Assembly (NCBI RefSeq): GCF_964656455.1
Contig: NC_135718.1
Location: forward strand, 127,263,093-127,327,092
Reading direction: 5' to 3'
DNA: 64,000 nucleotides
DNA from: Halichoerus grypus
Lineage: Eukaryota; Chordata; Mammalia; Carnivora; Phocidae
This document shows, in pieces, positions 13,055 through 43,095 of this stretch. Under the pieces are notes generated by a model. It did not search any database. It had not been told where the DNA came from and worked only from the letters and a program-made list of their open reading frames with translations. The translations under genes were made by a program, and so were the position numbers. The stretch's first letter is position 1; every line of letters starts with the position of its first letter.

Positions 13055-13335
13055 GTAATGACAGTGAAGTGAGTAAGAAGAGCCAATACTCACCGGGTGC
13101 TTATTTATGTTCGAGGATTGTTCTAAGTGTTTTATACACATTAACGATTTATTCCTTACAACAACCCAAGGAAGGAGGTAATTACCCCCATTTCACAGTG
13201 AGCAAACAAAGGCACGTAAGGCTTTAAAATGTGCTCACAGTTGCCTGGCCAGTAGGTGGCAGAGTTAGCATCTGCACCCAGGCTACTGGCTCAGAGGTCA
13301 TGCTTTTAACTGCCCCGCTCGCTTTACTAAATGGA
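13055..13335 (-). repeat. MIR SINE
   Basis: Nearly full reverse MIR: ggtgcttatttatgttcg, acaacccaaggaaggagg, catttcacagtgagcaaa, gccagtaggtggcagagtt. Confidence 0.75.
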
Positions 13336-13924
13336 GGACTGATCTTAGGGGGAGAGTTTGGGGCAGGCCCTCATAATGGCAGCCATCTCCTGAGGAGCGC
13401 TTGCCACGGGCCAGGCCCTGGGCCATGGTACTATTACAGAGGGCGGGGCTGGCTCAGAGGGTGAGGGGCCGGCCAAAGCAGCCAGGTCCTTTCCAGCTTC
13501 TAGGCCCACACTCTGACACCCCCACCTGCTGGCTCCCCGGAGCCCGGAGCAGTCCCCTGTGCCTGGAGAGCAAATGGTCAGGAAGAGGAAGCGAAGCAAA
13601 GGTCTAGGCACCCCCCCTTCTAGCCCTTCCATCGCTCCAAGCTCTGCTTGGCCTCAACCCCCCCCAGGGCGAGCTAGCGACGGTGGGAGCTCGTGAGAGG
13701 CTCGGGCAGCTTCTGCCAACGCCTCCCGCCCAAGACGCTGAGCCTCGCAGGGGGCTTAGGATGAGCTGTGTCCCTGGCAGCTGCAGCCCACATCCCCGAG
13801 GTGAGCCCATCTGTGGAGGACACATCAATTTCTCGCTACCAACGGCCCCACCGGGCAACTCCACCAGTTTGCTCTGGAGCTAAAGGCCTAGGTATGGGCA
13901 GATCATGGCCGCAAGCCTTAGGAA

Positions 13925-15340
13925 GTGGGGGAGCCCTTTATGGTTCTGAGGGAGGGAAGTGGCATGATCCTGAGAGAAATGATGAAGGTGTGAACTGGGG
14001 AGTGGTAGTAGGGGCAGAGGAAGGGGACAGATTCCTGAACTACAGTTGACTTTTGTGCAATGTGGGAGTTACGGGCGCCGACCCCCCCTCCCCCCGCGCA
14101 GTTGAAAATCCACATATAACTTTCGACTCCCCCAAAACTTAGCTACTAATAGCATGCTGTTGATTGGAAGCCTTACTGATAACATAAACAGTCGATTAAC
14201 ACATATTTGGTATATGTACTATGTACTATATTCTTAGAATAAAGTAAGCTAGAGAAAATATTAAGAAAATCATAAGGAAAATACATTTACAGTACTGTGC
14301 TGTAAAAAATCCACATATAGGTGGACCAAAGCAGTTCCTGTTGTTCAAGAGTCAGCTGTACTTGAAGGTCAAGTTGGTGGGATTTTGTGAATGACGGGGG
14401 CATAGGCATCGCAGAAAAAGGGAAGAATCAAGAATTGAATGACCTCCAGGTTTCTGGCTTGAACAAGTTGGTGGGTGGGGCTACAACCGATTCAGATAAT
14501 GAATATAAAAGCCAATTAAAGATGAGCTTAATCTTGGACATGCGTATTTTGACAGGCTTGAGGCACCCAGTGGGAGGATCCAGCTGAGAGCCAGGTAGAC
14601 GAGCCTGGAGCTCGAGGGTCGGGTCTGGGCTAGAGAGAGATTCTAGAGTCAATACCAGAAAATCACAAAGGAGAATAGACTTTCAGGGAGAGTACTTAGA
14701 CATGAAATATTAGATTGAGTCATGTAAGCTGGGAATGGAAGCCTGAGAAATAGCCAATATTTAGGGAGAAGTGAAGGGATGGTCAGAAAGGGCAAGGAGG
14801 ACCAAAGAGGCAAGGTCCCAGAAGCCAAGCGAACAATTTCATGAAGGAAGAAGGATCACAGTATCAAATGTAGTGGGGGGCGGGGGCAGAAAGAGAAGAA
14901 CCAAGGACATCCTCTGGGTCTGGCAATTAGTCATCAATGACTCTTGCCTCTGGAGGGCTTGGGGTGAAGGACCGAAAGGGCAGGAGGTGGATGTGGAGCC
15001 CATGGAAATTTCTTTGTAGGGCAGAAGACCTGAACCTGTTAACAGGCTGAGAAGGACCAGGAAATAAGGTGAGGTTGAAGAGATGATAGAGGTCCCAGGA
15101 AGAAGGGGATGGGTGAGTTGGCTTTGAACAGGAGGGACATACTATTCCCAAGACCACAGCAAAGGAGGCCAAGATAAGTATGAAGAAAAACTTGCAGAGG
15201 GGAGTAAGGAAGTTGAGAGATCACACCCACTGGTCTTGATTTTCTTGAAGTAGCAAGGTAAGATCTTCTAGGGTAGGGAGAAGGGGAAATACAGGAAGGT
15301 TGCCTAGTGACCTCCAGAAAGAGTGAACCATGAGAAAGGA
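13925..15340 (-). mobile_element. CR1-clade (L2/L3-type) LINE remnant, reverse strand
   Basis: The minus strand keeps traces of a CR1/L2-clade reverse transcriptase C-terminal part: at 14650-14500 the frame reads SPDPTLELQARLPGSQLDPP then KIRMSKIKLIF, close to the family pattern in which a hydrophilic stretch ends with NMSKTELLIF. The plus-strand phrase tccaggtttctggcttgaac is the usual antisense mark. Many stops and shifts; inactive and old. It is broken by a DNA transposon at 14043-14358. Confidence 0.65.
14043..14358. mobile_element. Tigger-like DNA transposon (non-autonomous, TA-flanked)
   Basis: Terminal inverted repeats cagttgac...gtcagctg with flanking TA on both sides (14041-14042 and 14359-14360), the TcMar/Tigger insertion signature. 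The interior (aacataaacagtcgattaac, agaataaagtaagctagag, catttacagtactgtgctgt) matches a well-known mammalian Tigger-derived repeat; subfamily not certain. It sits inside the older LINE. Confidence 0.8.
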
Positions 15341-17379
15341 TTCATACCAAAGGATTAATGCTCTCCCACCCCCGCCCCAAAGGTAGGGAGGAGGTGGGGG
15401 GTGGAAACTAGTCTCTCATAAGCAGAGCAGAGCTGCCCAGGGAGGAGCAGAGAAGTCAGGCTGGGTTGTGGATCCATGGTTGGGGTTTTGCTGGTGGATG
15501 AGTATGGTGGATACAAGAAAACAAAGAGTACAAGGGAGATGTAGTGGGTGGGTCTGAGTGAGGAATAGAGGAGAATCCACCAGGAAGCGTGCTGGCCTCT
15601 CCCTGTCCGTTCCCTGTGTGTCACTTCTCTTTGAACCACATGAGGATAAGTGCTAGCCTTAAACCATGGAGACCGATTCTAAGGCTCTAATCCCCGGGGC
15701 CAAACCCAATCAGTGTCTTCCAGGTAGGTCCAATCCATTACAGTATGTCTGGTGGGTTTGATGGGAAACACAGGATTTCTGAGCACGACACTAACATTCA
15801 TGTCGCACCACATGAGATGGGATAGCGTGTCACTTCGGCTCTTTTCTGTCATCAATGGCAGGGATCCTAATCTCTGTTCCAGGTGACGAGCAAAGCAGTA
15901 AACTCTCCTGCTGGGCCCCCTGTTCTTTCATCATCCATAGAAAGATGAGCTACACTCTTCAGTAGTCATCTAAAAATCAATTTTTTGTGCGTGAGGTGAA
16001 GCATATTTAGGTATTTTGGCTACTAGGAATTCTTATGTAAAGTGAACAGTCATTCTAATTTTAAATTATTTCCAGATATTTGGCTTATTTATGGTGACAA
16101 CTGCTTGCTTCATATCAAATCCTTAAAACCACCAAAACCTGGTTGGATCATCTGCAGGACTTAACCAAAACTCAGAGACACACAGGACTCAAGGTTTCCC
16201 CTAGGCGGTGTGGTTTAGTGGGGACCCAACAGCATTAGACACCCATTGCTGGATTGGTTATTCTCAACAAGTTAACACACCCATCTGCCCACTTTAGAAA
16301 AGACCCAATTTGGTCTGCCCCTTGAAGTGCACACAGCCCCACTGTGAAAGAATCACATTGCCCCCGCCCCACCGGGCTTCGAGAGCAGTGGGTGGCCCTA
16401 GTGGGTGCTGCGTCTCTACCAGGCAGACAAACACGGTAGAAACCAGGGCTGGCTCCTCTGCCTGGCCTCCCGTCCGGGGCACATGTAGCTCCTGTCAACC
16501 CCACCGTAAACCTTCACGCTGGCTTAGCATATCTGTGCAGGATCCCACAATCATTCTGGTCCCTTCTCAGCTGTGTCCCTCGCTTGCTTCCAAGGCCAAC
16601 TCCCAAGTCTCTGCTCTTCCCGGAAGCCCCATCCGCATGTTCACCCCCTCCCATCCCTTTTAGTGCTTGTACTGGACTTTGAACTTGGGCAAATCTTGGC
16701 AAACTGAGATCCCCACCTCATGTTTATTCTCCTGGCCCCCACCTCTCACCAAGAACCAGCATGGGGCTCTGCACACAAAGCTTCTAAATACCTGTTTGTT
16801 CGCACAACCCAAGGGCAAAAACTTCAGTTAGACCCCCCTGGTCCCTCTAGGTGCACTGTTTCTGCGGGGTCTTGGACGCACCCCGCGCTGCACTTGCCAG
16901 GAGGGAATGGGGGGCCCCTGACGGTGCGCACACTTGCTGCTCCCAGGCAGTTCTGTTTTCCTGGCTGCCCCAGCCCCTCTGAATAGCTGTGGGTTTTCAT
17001 CAGGGAAAACGTATGGATTTTGCAGCAAGCACTTTTTACTGTATCTGTAAGATACTGACAGCAGGCCCTGTTCAGAGTTTAAGGGGGAATCTCCCACAAA
17101 GATGAAACACAAATCAAATCTCAGGCTAATTCCCCAGGGCCAGTGGATAGAGCTTGTGAGGGGCCGGTCCCCACCCGTCAAGTGAGCAGGAATCCTGGCG
17201 AGCCCCGGGCCTCTGCCGGGACCCCCCGTGGGCCCTGCCACAGCCACCGGGACTGTCTAAGCTCTGCTTCTCTGCCCGGACCTAGTAAGGACCACGTTCT
17301 CTGTCCCCTCTCTGAGAAGCAGCGTTTATCAGATCACTTGTGAAACACGCCCAGCGCTCTAGACCTCTTGAAATCCAGA
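15341..17379. other. Intergenic stretch between LINE remnant and TMEM9 3' end
   Basis: Mostly unique sequence. 15960-16130 is AT-rich against a GC-rich background. No exon, RNA gene or young repeat is recognised. Confidence 0.5.
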
Positions 17380-18235
17380 AAGTGAGAGAAATCAGACAAT
17401 TTAATTGGCTTCCTTGGTCTACAGACAACGGAAGGACAAACGTCTCTCTCCATGCACTGGTACAATGAATGAGAGCCGAGCGACAATCCCAGGACAGGCG
17501 CCGTGGTATTCAGACCCGCTGCTCGGCCTCCTGGTCACGTGGTCCCACCAACTGTGTGGCTCAGCGACTGCAGACCTGGGGAGGCGGGGGGACGGCCTGG
17601 CCCCTGAGGTGGGAGTGAGGGGCCAGCGGCCACAGGGAGCGAGGGTGGGGGGGGGACAAGTGTCTGGGCGTGCCCTGAAGACAGGGCAGCTCAGTGGCAT
17701 CAGCTGCCCCATCAGAGCCGTCCTGAGGGCTGGAAGCAGGCTGAGCTGGGGCTGAGGTATCAGGGTCGGGAGGAAGGTGGCCAGAAGAACCAGGCAGAGA
17801 AGGGGCACATGCTGACTGCTTCCCTCCCACACACTGAGCTCCTGACGACCCGGCTCCATCCTGCAAAGGGTAAGGACACTCCCACGCTTTGGAGCTGAAG
17901 GGGTGGCAGGGGTGAAGTAAGGAGGTACGGACTGTTCCAATCCTGAGGCCACCTGAAGCGTCTCCGCTCCGTTCTGGCCTGCCACCCCCTCCCCTCAAGC
18001 CCGAAGACTGGAGCAGGCAAACCCGAGATCAGGGACCCCACCACTCTTCCCAGATTCCATCGGCAGACGACACCTTTTCTAAAGAGAGGGAGGAGAAGGA
18101 AAAAGGCCATGGGCTTCTAAAGAGAAATCCTGGGACGGGTGGCACCGAGGGCTGGGGAAGGGGCCTCTGGCTCTGCCCAGCCCTGGAAGCTGGCAGCCGT
18201 GGCCTCTGGTCCTTGACCCAACCTCGCCGGCCCAC
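17380..18235 (-). other. TMEM9: TMEM9 3' UTR
   Basis: The minus-strand sequence after the stop has no further TMEM9 coding sense and continues about 830 bases to an ATTAAA hexamer. The length matches my memory of a TMEM9 mRNA of about 1.4-1.5 kb. The end point is inferred; open frames inside it are chance frames in GC-rich sequence. Confidence 0.6.
17400..17405 (-). terminator. TMEM9: Probable TMEM9 poly(A) signal (ATTAAA)
   Basis: The plus-strand bases tttaat read ATTAAA on the minus strand, about 830 bases downstream of the stop. It is the best poly(A) hexamer I noticed in the proximal 1 kb; cleavage would fall around 17380. The variant hexamer is common in mammals. Not confirmed. Confidence 0.55.
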
Positions 18236-36442
<18,207 letters not shown>

Positions 36443-36478
36443 GCTGATCGGGCTTGGGAGGCCAGCCAGACCGGACAC

Positions 36479-36971
36479 CTGCATAAGAGACAGAAGTAGG
36501 GAAGGGGAAGGGGGCCACACCATACCCCGCACTCTCGGCCCTTTAGCCCTCCCGCCAGGACGTAGGAATGAGGTAAGGAGCTGGGTTCAGCATTCCAGGG
36601 CCTCCTAAAACCCTGTGGCCAAATACGGCCTTCCCTCTCCAAGTCTCCGGCTCTCCATCGCCCACCTGGAGCGCCCGGGAAGAGGGGGCCTCCCGGGGAC
36701 TCCGCGGCCGGGGACCTCGAGTTCCTAGGACCAGGCCCCGCTCTGACCCTCGCGGCGCGTTCCACCGCCCTCCGCCATCTCCGCCTCCGCCCGCCCGCCC
36801 GGCAGCTCCTCCCCACTCAAGGCCAGATGAAAACTTTCGGTGTACAGGCTGGGAGCCCTGATCCGACCGCCAAGGCCAGTGCCCACCTAATCAGGGGTCT
36901 CGGGCCGGCCTCGGACCCCCGGGTGCCCCCAAAGACCCCCGTACCCCTCCCCCAACGCCCGGTCCGCTAAC
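36479..36971 (-). other. TMEM9: TMEM9 intron 1
   Basis: Short, CpG-rich intron between the non-coding exon and the ATG exon. It lies within the promoter CpG island; no repeat or other gene is seen in it. Confidence 0.6.
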
Positions 36972-37035
36972 CTGCGAGGCCCGCCACCGTCGCAAAAGAC
37001 CCAGCTGGTCCCGCCCCCTCCCGGCCTCTATTGGC
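36640..37035. promoter_or_regulatory. TMEM9: CpG island over the TMEM9 5' end
   Basis: The stretch is GC-rich with many CpG dinucleotides (for example around 36700-36730 and 36745-36800) compared with the flanks, where CpG is sparse. It covers intron 1 and exon 1 of TMEM9. Boundaries are by eye. Confidence 0.65.
36972..36995 (-). other. TMEM9: TMEM9 non-coding exon 1 (5' UTR)
   Basis: On the minus strand a clean splice donor CTCGCAG|GTTAGC places the exon end at 36972, just downstream of a GC box and CCAAT box. The exon start (transcription start) is inferred, not seen; the right end given here is a guess within about 30 bases. The next acceptor is at 36479, giving an intron of about 490 bases. 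Confidence 0.55.
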
Positions 37036-37060
37036 TGCTGGAGCAGCCTCTCAGCCCAAC
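36975..37060 (-). promoter_or_regulatory. TMEM9: TMEM9 core promoter with GC box and CCAAT box
   Basis: Directly upstream of exon 1 (minus strand) there is a GC box within 37010-37024 (cccgccccctcccgg on plus) and an inverted CCAAT box at 37030-37034 (attgg on plus). There is no TATA box. This is the usual make-up of a broadly expressed, CpG-island promoter. Confidence 0.7.
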
Positions 37061-37720
37061 CTCGTTATCGCCAAGGTAACAAGGCCCACCTTCGCCTGGG
37101 CTTAGAGGCTCCCGCGCAAGGGAGAGGAAAGCATTTCTCAGACTCGACCAAACAAGAAAAGGGAGCGTCAACTTTCCAGACAGAAACAGGGAAGGGTCTT
37201 GCCTTTGTGTGGCCTGTAAAACTCCCACAGCAGTGCTTCGCCCCTCCTCGTATTACACAACTCGGGGGTCCGGAGAGGGGCTAAGTTTGTTTCATCTTGT
37301 AGTTTTATAAAGAGAAAGCACTTTATACACAACAAGCTAGTAACAACAACAATAGCCTTAAAAACCCAGTAAGGGGCTTTGAGCTCACTCCCAGTCTGGA
37401 AATGTTAGTTAGGGATGCACATCTTGGCTGCACAGGACTTTACCAGGCCCCACCTCTGCTCTCCCCCGACCCAGCACCCTGAGGAGAAGGAAACCGGCGG
37501 GGGCAATGAGGTGGTGGGCTGCGCCTGGGAGGAGAGTGCACAGCCACTCACCCCGTCTCCCTGCCCCCAGCCCTGTCTGGACCTGGCAGACTGGGGCAAG
37601 GTGTGCAAGGCCAGCGTGGGGAGTGGGAAGCCGGTGGGGAGGGAGGGAAGTCTGAGGTGCTGAGGGGCAGATGTGAACGTCTTGCAGCTGTGAAGGAAAG
37701 AGGAGCCTTTTGAGTCCAGG
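37040..37720. other. Upstream flank of TMEM9, no gene seen
   Basis: Moderately GC-rich unique sequence beyond the promoter. No second, divergent first exon is recognisable, though a bidirectional promoter cannot be ruled out. Confidence 0.5.
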
Positions 37721-37724
37721 GTAC

Positions 37725-37890
37725 CAGACGCAGAGTGAGGACACCTAGGCTTTGGCCCTGGCTTTGACACTAAGCAGTTATGTTACCCTGGAAAAGCCAC
37801 CTCCCCTTTCTGGGCCTCAGTTTCCTTATCTGTAAAATTGGTTGGTTGGATACTAAGGTCCCTTTCAGCTTTGAAATTTTGGGATTCCTG
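37725..37890 (+). repeat. MIR SINE
   Basis: ggcctcagtttccttatctg then aaggtccctttcagcttt: forward MIR. Confidence 0.6.
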
Positions 37891-38164
37891 GGAGTGGCCC
37901 ACACTCGCTGTTGGTGGCTGGAACCAACATATGGGCTGGGTGCAGGCAGAATTAAACGCCTCTCGGGCACTGTGGACTGCGTCAGGCTCCTTTCCTGGAG
38001 GTAGTGGGGTTTGTATTTGTTTCTCCTACACGTCTTATGCCTCTTTAATTTCTCACCACCTGGCAGACCACCCTACCCTTGGTGGGTGCTCAGGAAACAT
38101 GTGCTAAATGGAACTGGGTAGAATTAAATTAAACCTCATTGGACAGCAGGCAGGAGGCACAATG

Positions 38165-38400
38165 GTGTGACAAAGTCATAGCTCAGTGAGCTCAATGACT
38201 AGGGCACAAATCCTGGTCCCCCCCTCCTTCCTAGTTGTGAGGATGTGGGTTGTTGGCTACTCCTCTAGGGGAGCTTCAGTTTCCACATCCATAAAATGGG
38301 GCTAATATTACCTACCTTTCAGGGTTGTTATGAGGGTATAATGACTTGGAACAGTGGCTAGTACAAGGTGGGGGAGGGATCTATAAATGGAAATGTTAGC
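38165..38400 (+). repeat. MIR SINE
   Basis: gcttcagtttccacatccat, aaaatggggctaatatta, cagggttgttatgagggt, cagtggctagtac: forward MIR. Confidence 0.75.
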
Positions 38401-38744
38401 TCATTCTGGGGGTCAGAATGTCTGCTTTGGTGAATAGGCTGGGGCAGAGACAAGATGCCTGCCACATGGGAGCAGAAGGGACAGTTCAGGCCCTAGGAAA
38501 AATACCCTCCTTCTCCCAATTCATCTGCTATATGGAGATGAGGATCTTCACGGGGACAAAAGCAATGGGGCTGAGTCTCAGTCACCTCCAAGGCATGCCC
38601 TTCTGATACCCCACACGAAAGTTGCCCAGTGCTGAGTTCACCGTCTTGCTCATCTAATGGAAGCCAGGCCTCCATCATCCTGCTTTTCTCAGGCCCCAGA
38701 TTGTGGTGTCAAATCATCTTTGACTCCACTACGTCCTGTCTCCA

Positions 38745-39120
38745 CATCTGGTCTGTCTAGGTGTCCCTGTGGGACAGCTATCATCCCCCTGCCTATATCC
38801 TGCTGCACTTTGCTCCCTGAAATATACTCCCTGTCCTCCTGTTTCCATCCCGTCTTCCTCCAACCCTGTTTTCAGCATAACGCTCATTGCTCAGTAATCC
38901 CCGATAGCACCCTGTCGCATCAAATCCAGACCGCTCCACCTGGCATCCAAGCCCTGGCCGCCATTTCTGCCCTCCCCTACTCCATCTCATCTCTGGTTAC
39001 TACTGCCCCCCAGCTGTCCTTCCCATATTTGACTTGGCTCACACCTCACACCTTCCAACCGCTGCCCCAAGGGCTTCTCTTCCAGAAACTTTTCCTAGGG
39101 AGTTCGAGTTGACCCAGGGC
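38745..39120 (+). repeat. L2 LINE fragment
   Basis: ctgccccaagggcttctctt, acttggctcacacctcac and preceding pyrimidine-rich text agree with L2 3' sequence. Confidence 0.5.
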
Positions 39121-39194
39121 GCCTCATCCCCACACATTCCTCCCTGTGCCCTTTGTTTAAGAACCAGACCACTGAGATGAGTCTGAACCTATTT

Positions 39195-40335
39195 ATTCAA
39201 TTCAATTCCACAAACATGCCCTGAGCACTGTCAGGATGCTCCAGGGGGTACAACAGACAAGCCCCATGTGAACCCTGCTTTCAAGAAGTGTATAGTCTCA
39301 CAGAGGAGAAATCATATGGCCAGGATGTAACTTAAAATAGAAAGTGAGGTGTCATAGAAGTTTTCCCCCTCAAAATATTGTTGAGCACTGTGTGCCAGGC
39401 AGTGTGCTAGTTGCCAGGGTTATGTCAGGAAACAAGACCAACCCTGTCCCTGCTCTCATGGACCTTGAAGCTTATTGCAGGAAAATGACCAATCGACACG
39501 TAATTACAATTCCAGGTGATAAGAGCTATGGTGGGGAAGATCTTCAGAAGCTGGTGGGAAACCTAGACCAAGGGCCAGAGGAGCCCAGAATGGTAGAGAG
39601 GAGTCTTTGAAGGTAGTGGGGGCTACTTGAGCTGGGCCGGAGTGGAAGGCAGAAGAGTGGCCTTGCCCAAAATGTCCACATCCGAATCCCTAGAACCCAT
39701 GACTAGGTTACCTCCCATGGGAAGAGGGATTTTGCAGATGTAGTTAAATGAAGGTCGTTGGGCTGGGGAGAGTAGCCTGGATTATCCAGATGAGCCATAT
39801 CTGGTCAGATGAGTCCTTAAAAGAGGGAAACCTTTTCTGGTTGTGGTCAGAGAAAGAGATGAGACAGTAGAAGCAGAGTTGGAGAAATCGAAGATGGAAG
39901 GGGCCGTGAGCCAAGGAATGAGGGTGACATTTAAAAGCTGGTAAGGGCAAGGATCAGATTCCCACCCCCCTCGAGCCTCCAGAAGGAATTTCATTTTAAT
40001 TCAGGGATATCTGTGTGGACTTCTGACCTACAGAACTGTAAGATAATAAATTTGTGTTGTTTGAATCCACTAAATCCATGGTAATTCCTTACAGCAGCAA
40101 GAGAAAACTAATACGGCCAGGAGGATGGGCAAGATTTGGAACAGAATTCAAGAGCATGGTGATGGTGGGAAAGGACATTCTGAGTAGAGGGGGTGTAGGA
40201 AGAGCAAAGAGATGGCACTGGGAACACACAGGAGGGGAAGAGCAAATGGCTGTTTGGCTCAAACTCAGGGCAAATGAATGGGAAGGGAGGGCAGAAAGAT
40301 AAACCAGGACCAGAACCTCATGACAGCGGAGGGTT
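39195..40335 (-). mobile_element. CR1-clade (L2/L3-type) LINE remnant, split by an LTR
   Basis: Left part (39195-39655) has the antisense marks gagcactgtgtgccaggca, tctcatggaccttgaagct and gataagagctatggtggg; right part (40118-40335) has aggacattctgagtagaggg and gagcaaatggctgttt. The two parts belong to one old element cut by the MLT1-like LTR at about 39660-40115. Confidence 0.5.
39660..40115 (+). mobile_element. MLT1-like solo LTR (MaLR, ERVL-related)
   Basis: ccacatccgaatccctagaa, attttgcagatgtagtta, tggattatccagatgagcc, gggccgtgagccaaggaatg, cagaactgtaagataataaa (poly(A) signal) and an end at gagaaaactaatac. This is the layout of a mammalian MaLR LTR. Solo copy, no internal part seen; subfamily uncertain. 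Confidence 0.7.
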
Positions 40336-41389
40336 GATGTGAGCCACAGAATGAGCCCAGGCCCCTGGCTCAGGGGTCTCGGACAGGGCTAGGACCAGGC
40401 AACCTCAGGAATGTGCTCCCTCCAGCAGAATGAAGCTGAATGAAGCTCCGAGATTCCTGCTGCTTCCTCCTGGGTCTATTGGTCTCCATCCTGCACCTGG
40501 CTCCCTACTCCCAGATTTGGAGCTCTGGGACTTAGACCACAGCCCAGACCCTTGGTTTCCCTCTCTCGTACCTGCCTTTACCCCAACAACCCTAATATCA
40601 GTTGGCCTGAAAAGGCTAGGTCTTGGCATCTGTGCCAGAGCTGAAGTTCTGGGGTCCTCCTCACTCCCTGTCCCCACTCTTGGTTCTCCTGGGGAGGGAC
40701 TGTCATCAACCCCAAACTGTGCCTACTCTCCCTGGCATCAGCTATATGGCCCCGCTCTTCCTCTACTCCCCAGCAAAGCTTATCTATCCAGTGCCTTACA
40801 GCCTCCAGCTCCTGTAAGTGGATTAACTTCCCAATTGGTGTACCGGCACCCATGCTTTAGTCCCCCCAGGGAATAGCTACACTAAAGCGTCATCCAACCT
40901 AAGCAGAGAATAAAGCTCAAGGGCTAGAATTCAGACACTTGTAACAGGCTTCAAGGGGTGGTGATTGGTGATTTGGAGTACAGAGAAGCCCTACCTAGAT
41001 CCACCTCTAATGGGAAGTCATCACTCCGCCCCTAGATGGCAGGTCAGGGGCCCAGGGATATCCTTGAGATGGGGTGGGCACCATCCCCAGATACCCTGAG
41101 TAGGTCTGCTCTCTGACCACAGCAGGATTCCTCAGGCATCAGGGAGCACAGAGCTGAGGGCAGAGGGTGCCCTGCTGCGTAACACACTCTCCCAGCTCGG
41201 CATCGGCCTGAACATGTGTTCTCTCTTTGTCTGGGCCCCCAGAGTTGCCTTTTCACAGACAGGCTGCTCTCCCAAAACCAACCGACTAAGACGACACCAG
41301 TCAAAGAAGAATTATATTTAATTGAATAAAACTCTGAATGAAAACATTATTCTATCTAAAGTATAATACATGACATTAACTTTGCCCAG

Positions 41390-41390
<1 letters not shown>

Positions 41391-41424
<34 letters not shown>
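41391..41424. repeat. CA microsatellite
   Basis: About 16 uninterrupted ca units. Confidence 0.95.
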
Positions 41425-41426
<2 letters not shown>

Positions 41427-41469
41427 TATGTATGTAGTACACACACATTAAATTCTGGACCCACTTTAT

Positions 41470-41661
41470 TTTTATTTTATTTTATTTATTTATTTGACAG
41501 AGAGATACATAGCGAGAGGAGAACACAAGCAGGGGGAGTGGGAGAGGGAGAAGCAGACTCCCCGTTGAGCAGGGAGCCCGATGTGGGGCTCGATCCCAGG
41601 ACCCTGGGATCATGACCTGAGCCGAAGGCAGACGCTTAACGACTGAGCCACCCAGGCGCCC
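41470..41661 (-). mobile_element. SINEC copy with target-site duplication
   Basis: Reverse copy: T-rich start ttttattttatttatttatt, then agcagggggagtgggagagg and final gccacccaggcgcccc. Flanked by ctggacccactttat at 41455-41469 and 41662-41676. The agcagggggagtggg block is the arctoid-type tail. Confidence 0.95.
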
Positions 41662-41862
41662 CTGGACCCACTTTATGGCAGGCATTCTCCCAGCAATTAT
41701 TAATAAGGCACCATTCTGTGTGGGATCTTGCACTAAGTGGTCCCTCTCCCTCTGTTGTATCTTTCTTGGCTCAGCATCTGCCACCATGTGTCCTCTTCTG
41801 GATTCAGGCTTGACAGCACCGCAGAAGTATAGAACAATAGTTCACTTTGGGTTTCAATTTTC

Positions 41863-42056
41863 TTTTTTTTCTCAAATATTTAATTTATTTATTTGAGAGA
41901 GAGAGAAAGAATGAGAGATAGAGGGGAGAGGGTCAGAGGGAGAAGCAGACTCCCCGCTGAGCAGGGACCCCGATGTGGGACTCAATCCTGGGACTCCAGG
42001 ATCATGACCTGAGCTGAAGGCAGTCACTTAACCAACTGAGCCACCCAGGCGCCCCA
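41863..42056 (-). mobile_element. SINEC copy with target-site duplication
   Basis: Reverse copy ending ccacccaggcgcccc; flanked by ggtttcaattttc (41850-41862) and ggttccaattttc (42057-42069), one mismatch. Only about 190 bases from the preceding SINEC and in the same orientation. Confidence 0.93.
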
Positions 42057-42379
42057 GGTTCCAATTTTCCTAACCACATCAAGTATCTTGGATTCTGTTT
42101 GATCAGCTCCCAAAAGGACATGAAGCAGGGTAGGGTTTAGGTAAGTCCCTTGGACCAGAAATCACAAGATCCGGGGTCTAGTTTGAACTCATTCCTGTCC
42201 AGGCACTGGCCCGGTGGGGCCTCCAGTTTCTCCCTAAAGGGATTTGTTTGGAACAGCAGCTTTAAATCTTTTTGATCTCATGTCCTGTGAAATAATAAGA
42301 AATATATATATTGGTCTCTGCCATGGTTCCTAACACAAAATTCCTCAAATCTTTTAATTTTCTGAATGACAGCAACATC

Positions 42380-43095
42380 TGGCATATACTCCCAAACCCT
42401 TGGGAATTCCTGGCTGATAGGAACATCTTTTGTTCTAATGAAGTGACTCTTGGTGGGCTCCTGGATGAGGGCTGATCACTAGGAAGACCAAGCCAGGATT
42501 AGAAGCTTGGAACTTTCGGCCTCCTCTGCAGAGGGAAGAGGGGCTGGAAAAAGTTAGTAATTAAACATGCCTGCATGATGAAGCCTCCATAAAAATCTTG
42601 AAGTATAAGGTTCTGAGAGCTTCCGAGTTCCTGAACACATAGAGGTACTGTGAGAGAGGTGTGCCTGAAAAGACCAGAACACTCTGCACGCACATCTCCA
42701 CACCTTACCCTCTGCATCTCTTCCACCTGGCTGTTCTTCAGTTGTGTCCTTTTATAATAAACTGGCACTCTAATAATGACAGTGCTTTCCTGAGTTCTGG
42801 GAGCAAATTATTGAACCTGAGGAGTGGGTCATGGGAACCCCAATTTATAGCTGGCCAGTCAGAAGCACAGGTGACAGCAGGTGACTTGCAACTGGCATCT
42901 GAAGTAGGGGAAAAAGGGGCAGTCTTGTGGGACCGAGTCCTCAACCTGTGGGGTCTGCACTAATACCGATTAGTGTCAGAATTGAATGGAATTGTAGGAT
43001 ATCTAGCTGATTTCGGAGAATTGCTGGACATGGGCAAACCCCACACATCTGGTGTCAAAAGTGTTGATGTGTGAGTGTGAGCAGAGAAGGGGAAA
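42380..43095 (+). repeat. Old LTR-like interspersed repeat, family not named
   Basis: Contains aagcctccataaaaatcttg, ctctgcatctcttccacct, tttataataaactgg (poly(A) signal), tgaacctgaggagtgggtca, gcagtcttgtgggaccgag. This run is recognisable as a common mammalian interspersed repeat with an LTR-like layout, but I cannot name the family with confidence. Confidence 0.5.

Noticed and set aside
17419..17985. 188-residue open frame, minus strand
   Set aside because: Lies in the TMEM9 3' UTR, out of frame with the gene; Pro/Ser/Arg-rich as expected from GC-rich chance frames.
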